DNA from: Epiperipatus broadwayi
Taxonomy: Eukaryota > Onychophora > Udeonychophora > Euonychophora > Peripatidae
Assembly (NCBI GenBank): GCA_028023455.1
Contig: JAQFVV010006238.1
Span: 8,363,349 to 8,427,348, forward strand
Direction of reading: 5' to 3'
Length of the DNA stretch: 64,000 bases
The notes under the pieces are model-generated. The model was not told the DNA's origin and did not search any database. It worked only from the letters and a program-made list of their open reading frames with translations. Shown here one piece after another: positions 11,450 to 24,620 of this stretch. Each line of letters opens with the position of its first letter. Position 1 is the first letter of the stretch. Made by a program: the position numbers and the translations under genes.

Positions 11450-14190
11450 TTAACATTAGTATATTAAAAGGTAGATATTATTCTCAAGTTATTTAACTAA
11501 TTCTATAAAGATCTTGCTTATAAAATTATTTTAGTAACCTATTTGAAATTGTTCATTCTGTGAATTGGTTTATATTTTTAGTATTACATATTTGATTAGC
11601 TGTTAAATTATTTATATGCTTCTTAAAAAACAATGGTACGTGTTTTAGGCACTATGTAATTAAAAAGTAATTTTTTAAATATTGGATAATAAAATACATT
11701 AAAATATGTAGAACTGTGTGTACATTAGCTGAAATATGATGACTTATCTAATTTTCATTCAATGTTATATTCTTATAATAGTTTGCAAGTCTTTTATTAT
11801 TTAATATTGGTAGAGAAGTTGGGATTTAATGCTTCATGGTCATCAACTGCAGTTTTCACTTCTGGTGCTTGAAGTTTAAAGTTCTAAGTCTCATATTATT
11901 TGATTATTATTTAATCATGAATATAAAACATCTTTACCAAAGAATGTTTTATTAAGTTTTTAACCAAGCTATATGAATTTGAGCATAATGTTGAATTCTG
12001 GTCTAGAATAAAACATGTACTTTTTGGCATAATTTTTGATATTTTATAATATGAGAAAATCATATTGCTTTCCTAACATCAGCATTCTATTATATTAGTG
12101 GTTCTAAAAATTATAAACCATTTAAAAATAGCAGAAATTTTTATACATTGTTTACAGTGTATAGTTGATTAATTAAGAAAAAGAATGCAAAATGGCATAG
12201 TTATATGAAAGTCCTCATATAAAGAGCCTTTGTATAAGAAAGTAGTAGCATTTTAACCTAAACATATATAATTTGAAAATATTATTCAGTGATGTATAAT
12301 ATTAAATCAAGTATATTCTTTTTACATCAATTCAATAAGCTATATATTTTGTCTGTATTTGAACTATAATTTATGAAATATTTATTTAAAATATGCAAAA
12401 TAAAATAAAATATATAATTAGATTCAAAAATTGTGGCTGTTGAGTGATTAACAAATAGGGGAAATAAATAACATGTTACTTTCTTATATAGTTCATATCA
12501 TTTCAAATGTTTCGGTAACACTTTTGCCCAATTTCAAACAAATTTAAAGTTAGTACATTGTTCAAATAGGGTTAATCTACAAAATAAACTATCACTTAAA
12601 GTACAAAATACACTATCCGATTTTATATTCTAACTTATGAATCAGTTATCCTAGCATTTCAAGTTTGTTGTGGTGATTGGCACATCTATATTATTATGTA
12701 ATATAAGTATTGATTCAGAGACGATGCTGTAAACAGCTTGAAGAATGCCACCTTTTCAATGACACACACTGTCAATGCTGGCTTTTATTATATTTTCTTG
12801 TGAATGGCAAATGTTTTATGACAGTTTTATGGCATAATTGTTCAACTTGTGTTACTACATAATGATTATTTAAAGTCACCATAAAATAATATTATCAAGT
12901 ATAATGTTTTACCGTGCTTTTACACAAAGTGACAGTTTGTTTATAGTGCCAGGAAGATATATACTTGCTTTGGAGGTCATATGATGCTGAATACTACGAA
13001 ATGCAAAGATCAGAATTTTTTTTAAATGACTGAACTAACTTTTTGTTTTTTCCATTCCTCAGTTGAGAATCAAGCTAGCAATTTACAGCTCTGAATTCAC
13101 CATTCTAACATGGTTGCAAATTATACAGAGCTCTTTTTAATTTCCATTCTGAAATGTTCAGCTCTGATTCCACCACGTTATCATTGCTTTAAACAGCACA
13201 GAACACTTGTTAGAGTTTCGAATTTGAAACCTTTAATTCAAACTCAGTTGTTAAGATAAACCAAAGCACTTTTTTAAAAAAGACACATTTAATGTTAACT
13301 TTAACGCCAAAGTATTGGGTCTGTTAACAAATTAGAAAAACAAAGTCGGACTTTGTTTTGGGGAACCTTTAGCAATTCGGAAAACACGTGATTCCTAGAA
13401 CACATTGAGTATATATATATATTGAAGTATATGTGCAACTTTCTGTAATTAAATTATTTCATTAAAAATATTGATTCTAGGTAAGTTAATTATATTATTC
13501 TATATAATAAATAAATATTTTTCTAAATGTTTCCCTTTATACAAGTTTCAAGTCGATTTCATTAGCTTTAACATTAATTCTACTTGAACTGAAAATGTCT
13601 ATTTTATCTTTAGTATGCAAAACAAGAGTCTCTTAAAGATTCTTTTAATAGCTAAAGATTTCTAACCCCAAAATTCTTTTAGTCATTTAAAAGTATGAGA
13701 TCCATTATGATTTTCTAGTCACATGGTCTCTTATTAGAGTCAAGTGGTAAAAAAAGCTTTCAGACGTTGCTATCTACAAAATATGCACAAAGAAAAAGCA
13801 TTATAAATGACATCTGGTGATGATCAGCTACTTCCAGGGAAACTTCTGGGCCTCCTTGTAATAAAGAGTGAGTGATGCTCACGTTTTAATCTTTTATTTT
13901 TTTAAAGTTAACTGAGAAAAGTACTTCTGGTATAAGTGAGGTAATTAATAAACTCGTAGACTATATAAACAAGTATTTGCTTTAGTAGTTAAATTTTTCT
14001 TTTCTATTTTATTTGGCAAATATGATAGCTTTGTTTAAAAAAATAATTAATTTAATGTAAAAGTTTTAAATTTATATATATAATTTAAATCTATTTACAC
14101 CTTATACACAACGCAAAGAGATTAAGAATAGTTAGGTCAAAATTGTATATTGTGCCCTAAAATAAATGCAGATTAATGCCCATACACATA
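11450..14190. other. AT-rich non-coding stretch
   Basis: A SINE relic is at 11805-11890 and a short (TA)n tract near 13410. No gene or further repeat structure could be supported. Confidence 0.4.
11805..11890 (+). repeat. tRNA-derived SINE relic
   Basis: 'ttggtagagaagttggg' resembles a box A; it is followed by 'cttcatggtcatcaactgc' and the family tail 'ttcacttctggtgcttgaa'. Short and diverged. Confidence 0.4.
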
Positions 14191-14194
14191 AAAG

Positions 14195-14690
14195 CATAAT
14201 GGATAAAATTAATCACAGATTTAGATTTGGATGGAGTGCTTTCGGAAGAAATGCCCACATGGTTTGAAAATGAAATTTTTTAGATGTTTTACTATTTCTT
14301 ACTTATGGATCTGGGACATGGACACAGAAAAAAAAGAGCAATACATAGACTTCAGACTTCTCAATAAAGTAAGGAGAGATGCATATTGGGAAGCAATAAA
14401 AGATGAAAAATTAAATACTTGCTTAAAAGAACAAACATGTTTCACTGATATAATTGAATTAATTAAAATACTGAAATGAAGCAGGACTGAGCATGTTACT
14501 ATAAGAAATAATAGATAGATGAGTAAAGTTTTGAACTGCATCCCAAAAAAGATCTATAAAGAACTATTTGAAATAAATAAATGAAAAAAAGACAATTTGT
14601 TGATTGGAAGTGAAGAAGAGAAGCTATTAATCAGATCTATTGGTTTAAAGTTGGAAAGACCATCCTGTCATGGTACTGATAGTAATAAAA
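14195..14690 (+). pseudogene. RTE-type LINE reverse transcriptase 3' relic
   Basis: Fragments in different frames follow the order of the C-terminal part of RTE/BovB-like ORF proteins and match the better copy at 46140-46945. They are 'GWSAFGRN' (about 14228-14252), 'LTYGSGTWT' (about 14298-14325), 'KEQTCFTDIIELIKIL' (about 14425-14475, compare 'REQTGVTDLIEKIKRL'), and about 14610-14680 'REAINQ...WFKVGKTIL' (compare 'REAKNQ...WIKLGETFIL'). Several frameshifts and stops separate them. The upstream catalytic RT and endonuclease domains are absent, as usual for 5'-truncated copies. Open frames 14231-14479 and 14597-14842 are pieces or shadows of this relic, not genes. Confidence 0.7.
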
Positions 14691-14699
14691 AACAAAATA

Positions 14700-15690
14700 G
14701 CTATGTTTTTATAAATATAACTCAGGTTCGGGCAAAGATCTTTCTAGCAGCCATTCATAGAGAAAAGGTAGAGGAAGTTTATTGGATTCCAGATGGGAAG
14801 GGGTACACATTTTTCATTCCTTGTTTAGAGATACCAGAATAATATATATATATATATGAAAATAAATCCAAAACATACTGCTACCTGAAATAAATATCAA
14901 ATTACCTTGTATGGTAAGAAATTTTCAGCTTTGCCCTTTGTCAGTAAATTGAAGTTCACATTAACTGGCTATTTTGAGATGCAGACTCTAATACATTTAT
15001 TTACAGATTGTCTAGCTGAAAATGTCTTAATGTTCAAAGTGTTTTGATATATATATATTGTAACTGACAGAGTTGTTCAACACACATGAAATTTCCCAGA
15101 TGGCTATCCACATGCACATTTCATATTCTGACATCATAAACTAATAATTTTTTCTTTTAAAGCCAGTTAAGATCTGGGAGAAACAAAAAACCCGTAACTA
15201 TTTTACTTAAGTTATTGATTGGTAATAATGATGACGAACTGCCAAAAATAATGAGACCCACACAATTTATTTATGCATATACAAAATAATATACATGTGT
15301 AGCACTTTAGTTAATTGATTTATAAATCAATTCCTGATTCATAACCCTTTTTAAATCTTCTTAGTATTATTTTAATTTACATTATGCACAGATATTGTAT
15401 ACGGCAGTGTAATGTTGAATTTGATTTACCAAAATAAATGTAAAATTACTGTACTATACATTTATCTGGGCATATGACATATCTATATAACTTTTATCGA
15501 TTAAAATTATTTAAAAACTTTTAAATTTAAAACTTCTTTATAATTTTTAATTTACAGACATGGAGCACATATATGTTTACATATATATATTGTCACCTCA
15601 ACTTTCTCTTTTACTTAGTTAATCTCAACAAACTCTCATTCATTTCAAGTAGCTAGTCAATTGAATTTTATGCTTTAGGATCAAATATAT
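14700..15690. other. AT-rich non-coding stretch
   Basis: Short (TA)n runs occur near 14842-14858, 15048-15060 and 15580-15592. No gene recognised. Confidence 0.4.
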
Positions 15691-15692
15691 AC

Positions 15693-15706
15693 CGGGGGCG
15701 CCAAAT
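15693..15706 (-). other. Primer-binding-site-like motif
   Basis: On the minus strand the sequence reads ATTTGGCGCCCCCGG. TGGCGCC is a common start of LTR-element primer-binding sites, and the young element in this window has TTTGGCGCTTCC at the equivalent place. It lies 13 bases beyond the preferred LTR end (15720) but directly after a possible alternative end ...CTGCA (15707). It may be a true PBS of a truncated element or a coincidence. Confidence 0.35.
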
Positions 15707-16842
15707 TGCAGTTATAAATTGTAATGCCCACTGGAGATCATCATCATTAGTCAATTTAGGACTATAGGAGATACTGGAGAAAGTAATTAAATTGTCTCTC
15801 AAAATAATAATAATAATAATAATAATATTGATAAAACCATTCAATCTATGTGGTCTTAATTTCAAACCTAGCATTAGTCATGCAAATATTTCATGATAAA
15901 TTTATGATAAAATTTATAATAATGAGACAACTTTCTTCCACAACTTTATTACAAATATCTGATCTCGAGTGGTACTACAAAATATTGTATACAGTTCTCA
16001 TTTATATCTGACTGGAAATAACTCAGTAATTAATGCAGAGAACTCATAATCTATGTTCATAATATAAAATCATTATTTAATTTAGTACTAGATAAAATTT
16101 ATCACAAATAAATCCTCCCCATTTAATCCCATTACTTTATTTTTCGTTCTCAGCATCTATCACTTTCAATAGCCACAATTATATAACACGGAATGTCTGT
16201 GTTATGTTCTCTAATCTGAGAATCTCTAATCTTATTTCTCTAACACACATATATCTTTAGATCAACTATCAATTCATGATCCCTATTTTCATAATAGTAG
16301 AATAATTTATTATAGTATGATAATGTTGTTATAATAAGCTACTTGACTTCCAAACTAGCTCTTAGACTAATAATTGAACTGCTCTTTCTCAAGGTCTAGA
16401 TCTGTCAAGAGGTGCCCATATAAGTGATTACACTGTAATGGATATGATCCCATATATGCCAAAATAAATTTTAATACAAGTTCAATAGTGGGAATCACTC
16501 TAAACACCGAGAACAGGAAAGGGATTTTATGTCTGCTCCCAATATTCACAACATTACAATGAATCAAAAGATTAAATTTATTAAACCTAACTTAACTATT
16601 CCCTGTCATTTTTATTCTATTATTTCTAATCTATTTTTAATTAATAATCTTAATAATTTTATTTTGCTAAAGTAAACTATGGAAGTAAACCATGGACATC
16701 AATCAGATAAATCAATCAAAATTTACTTATGAGAGTAACGTATGGAAATAATTCATAAAATCAGATTATGCAAATTAATTATAACAATAAATTGTGTGAA
16801 AATGAAGTCTATAAAATGATTTATATAAAATGAATTATATTA

Positions 16843-17006
16843 ATCGAATATAGAAATATTCAAGATAAAATTGATACTGTAAATCAATCGTGGAAATAAA
16901 TTATCAATATAAAATTAACTATGTGAATCGAATATGGGAACAATATAATAATGACTACTGCAAATCGATCTTGGAAATAAAGTATCATTATAAAATAAAT
17001 AATTAA
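16843..17006. repeat. Two-copy degenerate tandem repeat of about 82 bp
   Basis: Both copies follow the pattern 'aatcgaatat(a/g)g(a/g)aa' ... 'act(g)(t/c)(a/g)aatc(a/g)atc' ... 'ggaaataaa(t/g)tatca' ... 'tataaaat'. The second copy starts near 16926. It lies within the probable LTR. Confidence 0.45.
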
Positions 17007-18825
17007 ATTTAAATATAAACTAATATTACCTTAAATATAGGTGCTGGATATATAGATTCTGGAGATATTTGAAACATCAAAACACAAAACACAATATAAT
17101 CTTATAACAATAATAGAACTTTATTACATGAAATAATAATGATAAAGATTAAAATAAAAACACACTAAATTATAATATTGTTACACAAATATATGCTTCT
17201 GATCTATTCAGGACTATTATTCAAATACATGTTTGAGTTAACTAATTTCTTGGATGACTCACTTCTTGTTTTGGCCCATTCATTTATTAAATAAATAATT
17301 AATAATAATAATAAATACAAACGCTGAAAACATAATTCCGTATATCTTTAGCTTTAAGAGAACTTATCTTGAAAAAGCAGAAAACCTACAAATTTCTACT
17401 TCCCTCTCCTTTTATTGTAAACATTGTCCATTGGACTATTCCAAAATAGTATATTCATTTCAATTATTCTAACTAGCAATGTGAAATAATCTTAAATTTC
17501 TAAATCATTTTATCAGGCAATAATTTTCACATTTCCAATGAAGAAGGATTATATGTCACAAAATTACTCTACTAATCTTGCAAACGGGTTTAAATTCAAA
17601 ACCCACACTTTTACATTCATGCTTGTCAGATCTTTATGTTTTGACTGTATATATCTTACTTAGTTCAGTATGTCCACTCAGCTTGATGACTTCAATCTAC
17701 CATCATTCAAAAAAAAATCAATACAGATTGGTTAGTTTATTAATTAAAATCTTTGTCATTCTTCATCCTACATATACATCTGACTGAATCCTTATCCTTT
17801 TCGGGCAATGTTGTTCTGTCCCACGTAAGAAAACTCTCTTCATATTACACATCACCATGCAGTGTCTATAACGTGCACACAGCCACATCTTGATAAGGGA
17901 AATAACAAAACAACAACATCAACTTCAAACTTAAACTATTTGCTTGAGCCAGGGAGAGATCTTTCCTAAGATCCAGAATTGTGTAAAGAGCTTCTCTTAG
18001 ACACCTATTCCCTATATTGGCTTGCAACATTTTCTATACTTAAACCATAACTTTATTAATAATTCCCTATCTTAACAAATAAATGGAGTGAAACTTAGTC
18101 CTCCAACTGCCATGGTATCTAAATCAGGAGACAGCTATTTCCCATCTATTGGGTGGTAGGATTACTTTACATTAGTAATGACAAGCATTTATAGCTTTAA
18201 ATATGCCCACACATACATCGATTCCAGCCTAGATAAATGACAAAGACTAACCAGATCCCAAATCAATACATATATGAATTATTTCAATTTTAACCAGTCA
18301 AGCCAACAACATACCCAATATCTATATCAATAACAGATCAACACTCACAGCATAATAATGGGTTTTATGACCATCCTCTCATTCTTCATATCTACTATTA
18401 AGCACAAATTAAAATTTTGTTAAGAATAATAAAATATTTATATCAGTTCTCTCTTTACTTTTAAGTCTAAATTTACGTGAGCATCTATACTTAAATGGTA
18501 TCAAAATCATTTTCTTTTCTTTCCTTCACACATTTTAAACATAAACAAAATATTAAATTAAACAATCCAGTGATTAGAGAGTGACATAGCATATAAACAA
18601 AATGAAATATAATAATAATAAAAAAACAACAAATGACATATTATATAAATGAAATAAAATAAAGAATAAATATCAACATTACAGATAGTTTGTTTAAATG
18701 TCTTTTCCTTCCACTGTTCATTAATCAATTAATATATTTAGTTCATTTTACCTGAGATAGCTATATAATGGCACATCAGACAGTTATTTTAATTAAATGT
18801 GTATAGAATGCACAGACAGTCATTT

Positions 18826-18910
18826 GAATCAAGTTAAATCAAAATTGTAAATAGTTATTTTAAATCAAAATTGTAGATAGTTATTTTAAATCAAAATGTA
18901 GATACAGGAT
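18826..18910. repeat. Short tandem repeat, period about 27 bp
   Basis: Three consecutive copies of a unit containing 'aaatcaaaattgta' and 'gatagttatttt' with small changes. Confidence 0.6.
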
Positions 18911-20275
18911 AGTTAATAAATTTTAAAAAGGTCTGTTGGTTACCTTCCAGTTGATGAGTTCTTCCTGGGTTTGAATTCACTTTGTTCTCCTTTCCTCTTC
19001 CTTTCCATTTAAAGGTTCAAATTATAGGCAATAAGCAGTTTCTGATTACTAACATGAATTAACTCTTTTTAAAACATTATACAGAAGATTGCTGCAGTTC
19101 TTTAAACGAATTTTAAAGAGCCATATAATTATTATAATCTGAATTGGTCTTTTAATTTGATAAAAGAAATTTGACAATTCTCTTCTTGCAGGAAATTTTA
19201 TAAGCAGACTGGATAAATTGTGACACTCAGCAGAAAATATCTTATCAAAAGTTGACTTCTTCATAATTAATTTTGAGAAAAAGAGATATGCACCATTTTT
19301 AGAAGAATTAGAAATTCATATTTTGGTCTACTATACAACTTAACTTCATTATCAAATTCTGAGAAAGAAAATTAAAAACTTGGAGAAAAAAAATACCTTT
19401 AGAGATATTAATTTTTAGTTAGTTAGCTCAGTTCTCAATCAGCAAAATTTCTTCCCCTTTACTTTTCTCTTTCCAGTTTTTATATGATAAAAGAAACAAA
19501 GAAAACAGATGTTAAATCTCCCCTCCCCCCAGTGGTTTCTCTTCAAGTCTAATCAAAAAAATCCCCACTCAGAATGAACAATAACTCTTTCTAAGGTGTT
19601 ACCCCTTTAATAACTTTGTCTGATCTGAAACCAGAGCTCTTTAATTATCACATTGATGACCAATTTATAAAATTTAGTCAATGAAACTCTAATCAAAAAA
19701 ATTAAGCCTACTAGCATTTTTCTTGTCAAACAAAGGCTACATTCATTGAATCTAAATAATTTCTTATTTAGATTTACATTTTAAATAATATAGAAAATTA
19801 TGTCAAATTTTTATAAAGGAAAGAAAAAAAAATCAAACCCATATATCTGTATCACACACACACATGTGCAGACCATCCAATAGCAAACTGATTATTCAGA
19901 TTATATGAGCACAAATATCCATCATAATTTCTTATAATTTCAAGCATAAAATCAATTATAATTTCTGATAATCATAAACATAAATATTTACCACAATCTC
20001 CTATAACTTTACACTTATTCTCTAGAAAGAACCTGTTAATTAAAGCTACTGACAATCGATTCAATCTTAATTCTCATCAACTCTTTAGTAATAGATATTC
20101 CATACAAACACAAACTGTCTCTATATATGTTGCTTTTGAGCTATATAGCCATTACTTTCTCAAATAAAAACCTTTAACTTTTTCTTACATAAAAAAAAAA
20201 AAATTTCCACAATTACTTCAGTTTATTATATTTGGTTTATAGATGGTAATAAACCAAAAGGCTACAATATATATT

Positions 20276-20279
<4 letters not shown>

Positions 20280-20371
<92 letters not shown>
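20280..20371. repeat. (TA)n microsatellite
   Basis: About 90 bp of uninterrupted TA dinucleotides. Confidence 0.95.
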
Positions 20372-20373
<2 letters not shown>

Positions 20374-20559
20374 TTACAAACCAGTCAACACTTAGACAAT
20401 CCCAATATCAATAACAATCAAGAATTTCAAACTACTGTTAATGCAACCTCCTTTTAACAATAACAGGGCACCACAAAATTACATACATATAAATTATTTC
20501 TGTTGTTAATTTTTCGAGTTTTCAATTATACAGTAAAATTAAGATACACAAATTAAATA

Positions 20560-20920
20560 ATATTTGTGTGAAGTTTGTGATGATAGTAATTTAGTAGTAA
20601 TTATATGTTAGAATATTTCCTCCATCTAATATTTATTGTTAAATGTAGTTGGTTAGAGCATCACCTTAACTTCAATATTTGTGAATCTGAAAATCCAGGT
20701 TCAGTTTCCATGCTTATATGGCCATGCTACCAATACCTATAGAAGAAAGAATAATACTACTCAAAATTTGTGGTGTACATTAATCTATGTGCTCTTACTA
20801 TTAGATGAATGTATTTAAAAAGTGATATTTTTTTCTAAAAGCAGTTAACAATTAATGTTATATGATAAGAGGAGTTCAACATAAAAATACTACAAGGGAG
20901 TAATGGGGATACACATCTAA
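20560..20920. repeat. Internally deleted copy of the 10.8-kb SINE-palindrome family
   Basis: The left end (gtgatgatagt ... atatgttagaatatttcc) matches the outer left arm at about 10790-10835. The rest matches the right SINE arm at 11180-11446: box A tagttggttagagcatcacc, box B-like aatccaggttcagtttcc, then 'gaagaaagaataatac' and an 'agcagttaa' block. Most of the left arm is missing. Confidence 0.55.
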
Positions 20921-21002
20921 AATAATAAAGAATGTAGAGATACTGGGAGTAAATTCTAACAAAGTTACAAGTAAGCAATAAAAAATCAAAATCATATATC
21001 AC

Positions 21003-21445
21003 ATAACTCAATTTTTAAGCTTGTAAATAAAAAATAAAGAGCTCTTCTAATTTGCTCTAACAATTTTTATTGATAAATACCAGGTAAACAAAGCATTCAA
21101 AAAATCTCTATCTTGAAAACCACTTCCTAACCTCAGACTAATGGTTTCATGCTTTGGCACTTCTCAGTGAGGTGCTAGGATAGTTTCAGAAACATTCAAA
21201 AATTTCTATTTTGAAAACCACTCCCTAACCTTAGACCATTGGTTTCATGCTTTGGCATTCTAAAGTGAGGCATTAGGGTAGTGCCAAAGCACAAAACCAT
21301 TGGTCTGAGATTATGGAATGGTTTTCAAGATAGAGATTTTTGAATGTTTTGTTTAGCTGGCATTTATCAATAAAGCTTGTTAGAGCCAATTAGCAAAGCT
21401 CTTTATTTATTTTTTTTTTTACAAATAAGCATTTATAGTCAAATG
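21003..21445. repeat. Foldback element with hammerhead-like cores
   Basis: The arms pair over most of about 440 bp. Left 'aataaagagctcttctaat' and 'ttgctctaacaa' face right 'ttgttagagccaattag' and 'caaagctctttattta'. Inner arms carry 'aaccacttcctaacctcaga' facing 'ggaatggttttcaagatag'. The left arm contains a duplicated module (about 21075-21180 and 21190-21275). Three hammerhead-like cores can be seen, the best at 21130-21173 on the minus strand. It belongs to the same family as 63036-63431 and the half copy near 59570-59760. Confidence 0.7.
21130..21173 (-). ncRNA. Hammerhead-ribozyme-like core (one core change)
   Basis: Read on the minus strand: stem I ACCTCA pairs perfectly with TGAGGT. 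The core CTGAGAA has one change from CTGANGA. Stem II GTGC/GCAT has loop CAAA. Then GAAAC, a short stem III region, and cleavage triplet GTC. Probably a decayed form of the copy at 59593-59635. Confidence 0.45.
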
Positions 21446-22250
21446 ATTTGTTTTATTCCCTTCTTAGAAATTTATACCACTTCATATGTATCAATAACTT
21501 TACATTGTATATGACATTATTAATGTTGATAAATATTTATCACACCTGCAATATTTTTCTACTGGAAGCCAATATTTTTTTTATCTTTGCATCTTGATTT
21601 AAGCACAAAAGTAAAGTATTTAAAATATACACCAAGACAGAAATCATGTGAAATAATATATATGTAGATATAGCTTTGTGTAATATCTGAACTATATGTT
21701 TTGATTATCCAACTGGCAAATCGCATAGCAAAAATAATTTTTTTCAAAATTTAGATTTATTGTATATGTGTATATACTAAAAAGCAAATATATATATTAC
21801 AAATAAATAACAGTGCAAATCCTATACAATGAAAATAGCACAAAATAAAATGTTTATTAAAAATAAGTATTATCACTTTTGTATAATAGCTATAGGTTTT
21901 TTTAAAATAAAAAATGGGACAATTTGCTGTCCAGAAACTTGTTCTGGCATCACCAGGGATTGAGCTTAACAGATCTGATTAGAATCATTATTCTTATTTT
22001 ATACTTTAACTAACACAATACTAGATGCCCATTTACTGTCCCTGTCCTTGTTTTATGTTCTAACTAAAGATAGATAGCTATTTATTTACTGGCTTATGCT
22101 GAATGGGTAATTGAGTTGATTTTGAGCCAGTTGTCTGAAGGAAAGATTTTAGCCTTTTGAAACAAATTGCATTTCATCAATGCTTGAACTCTAAGTTGTA
22201 GGCATGGCAACAAATGGATTGTCTCTCTCCACAAACATCTTTACTATGAT

Positions 22251-22251
<1 letters not shown>

Positions 22252-22286
<35 letters not shown>

Positions 22287-22289
22287 CGC
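22252..22289. repeat. (TA)n(TG)n microsatellite
   Basis: A TA run passes directly into a TG run ending gcgcgc. Confidence 0.85.
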
Positions 22290-23062
22290 GCTACATTATG
22301 ATTAATACTGGTCTATTAAGTAAATGAAATACGCTCAATTCAAACACATGATAAAACTTTTTTCAAGAAAAGATCTGATGTATCTTTTCTTTACAACTTA
22401 TATATATAGAATCTGATCTTAAGCATGAAGATTTTATTTAAATCAATGATATTACTTTATTAAATCTATATTTCAAATTGCTTTATATTATTTCAAGTGT
22501 TATTTGTGAAATTCTTCAATTTACAGCTCAATAATATCAAATAACAAAATATGTAAATATACACTTTCTAAAGTTAATATTATATAATACATTAAGATCA
22601 GTACTCCAAAACTGATCCATTAAGTAAATGAAATGCTCTCACTCCAAAGCACAAGATAAAACTTTCATTTACTTAATAGACCAGTGTTGGAGCATTGATC
22701 TTGAAATATTATATAATAATAACTGATGGGAAGTTTATATTTGCATATTTTGTTATTTGATTTCATATTGATAAACAGGAGAAATTTTACAAATGTTAAT
22801 TAAAATAAAATAAATCAGTTTGAAATATAGGTTTTATAAAATAACATGATTGATTTAAAATCTTTATGCTTTCTTTCCAAAATGTTTAAGATTAGCCTCT
22901 CTATATAAGGTGAGGTAAAGAGAAGAGTCATTCGGATCTTTTCTCTAAAAAATCTTATCTTGTGCTGTGGAATGAGAGTACTTCCTTTACTTAATATATC
23001 AGTATTAGAGTATTAATGTTGATGAATTACATAATATTAATTGCTGGAAAGTTTATATATCA
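22283..23062. repeat. Nested foldback cluster
   Basis: An inner palindrome (about 22505-22765) has arms meeting near 22640. The outer arms (22283-22400 and 22925-23062) carry the same sequence as the inner arms: 'tattaagtaaatgaaat' and 'cacaagataaaac' on the left, their reverse complements on the right. This looks like one copy inserted into, or duplicated within, another. Confidence 0.6.
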
Positions 23063-23071
23063 TCATCATCT

Positions 23072-23349
<278 letters not shown>

Positions 23350-24552
23350 GGAATTGCATTATCAGCAACAATTTGATGATTCTATTTTAAAGCCTTTTGT
23401 ATTATAAATTTAGTTATTGCTAGATCCAAATACTTCATACTAGATTTCTAAATATTAGCTTCACTGAGCAACATTGAATTAGTATCCTCATAGTCAGTAA
23501 CTATTTTTACTTTACTAATATTATTCTTTACATCACTAACCTGATATTCACAAGAATACTATGATTTTGAATTCAAATTAACATTCTTATAAAATTATAT
23601 AGATACAATGCTAAACCAAATCTACAGTGACATATTTTAATGGCATTAAGTTTATGTCAACACCAGCTTTTGGCTTCCCAGTAAGGATAGTATGTATCAT
23701 ACAAAGCATTATGAAGCATTCTGAGGTAAATTTCAACATTCTATTTGAAGTTGTAATATTTCTATTTAGTGCACTTTAGAGTCTTTTATATAAGCCTAGC
23801 CAATAAAATGATACTGGATAAAAGCACTATCCTGCACTTAGCACTATCATTTATTGCTTATTAATTACTACAGAGCTAATATGTGGCTTAGTAGCATAAT
23901 AAGGAGAAGGAATTACTGTTCCTAATGCAGATGTTGAACATAAGATGTTAAAATCATGTGATGCTTTATTTGACATAATTAAAAGCATTAATAAAGTTTA
24001 CAAACCCAAAGTACAAACAATAATTAAAAATATCACTCCTTAATATAAAATAATTTTAATATAAAGCTCTCTATTTTTTAATATTTAAATAGTAAATATA
24101 TATTTGATATATAACTTTTTTCACTGTATGCAAAAAAACAACAACAATATAATGGATTGTATCAACATGATTTTCTAACCTAACTACTAACAATCTTTCA
24201 AGAGCAATTATTGTTCAAACTACTCTAGGGTTATCTATTGTAATCTTGAGAAATCAATTGAAACAAAATAGTATAATGAAAAAAAACACATCTACAGAGG
24301 GATTTCTGATTTTTGTCTTCATCAGATATAAATTTGAGGTGTTTAAAAGACCTATATAACTAAACAAATGAGTTTGCCTGCATTCAAAACTTAAGTTTTA
24401 GTTTGCAAAATGTAGCTTTAATAATAGAAAGGAGCAGAATAACAACAATGAAGAGAAAAAGTCAAATGCTAGAGCTGATAACTTATAGATAGTTCTAGCA
24501 TTGATAAAAGTAATTTATCTCTTATTCTTCTCTTTCACTGTCTTTGCATATC

Positions 24553-24555
<3 letters not shown>
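23350..24555. other. AT-rich non-coding stretch
   Basis: No gene or repeat structure recognised. Confidence 0.4.

Positions 24556-24617
<62 letters not shown>
24556..24617. repeat. (TA)n microsatellite at the LTR boundary
   Basis: Uninterrupted TA repeat ending exactly where the LTR of the minus-strand gypsy element begins on the plus strand (TGTACCC at 24618). Confidence 0.9.

Positions 24618-24620
<3 letters not shown>

Larger units (their letters stand above)
15720..20475 (-). mobile_element. Probable solo or orphan LTR (about 4.76 kb), Ty3/gypsy-like
   Basis: On the minus strand the segment starts TGTGGTGCCC and ends GGGCATTACA, so the termini are near-perfect inverted repeats of the TG...CA type. 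The 4 bases AAAT flank both sides (15716-15719 and 20476-20479), as expected for gypsy target duplications. There is no polypurine tract before its start, which argues against a 3' LTR. No coding capacity is seen; candidate AATAAA signals on the minus strand lie near 15945 and 17115. A (TA)n tract (20280-20371) sits about 100 bases inside the start. Without a second copy the assignment stays tentative, and a 4-bp match in AT-rich DNA could be chance. Confidence 0.5.

Noticed and set aside
14597-14842. Open frame of 81 codons
   Set aside because: The RTE-matching frame in its first part is a different frame; no motif is found in its second part.
22560-22720. Hammerhead core in the 22-kb foldback (ctgatccattaag ... 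gaaatgc)
   Set aside because: CTGATCC does not fit CTGANGA, there is no stem I and no GUC triplet.
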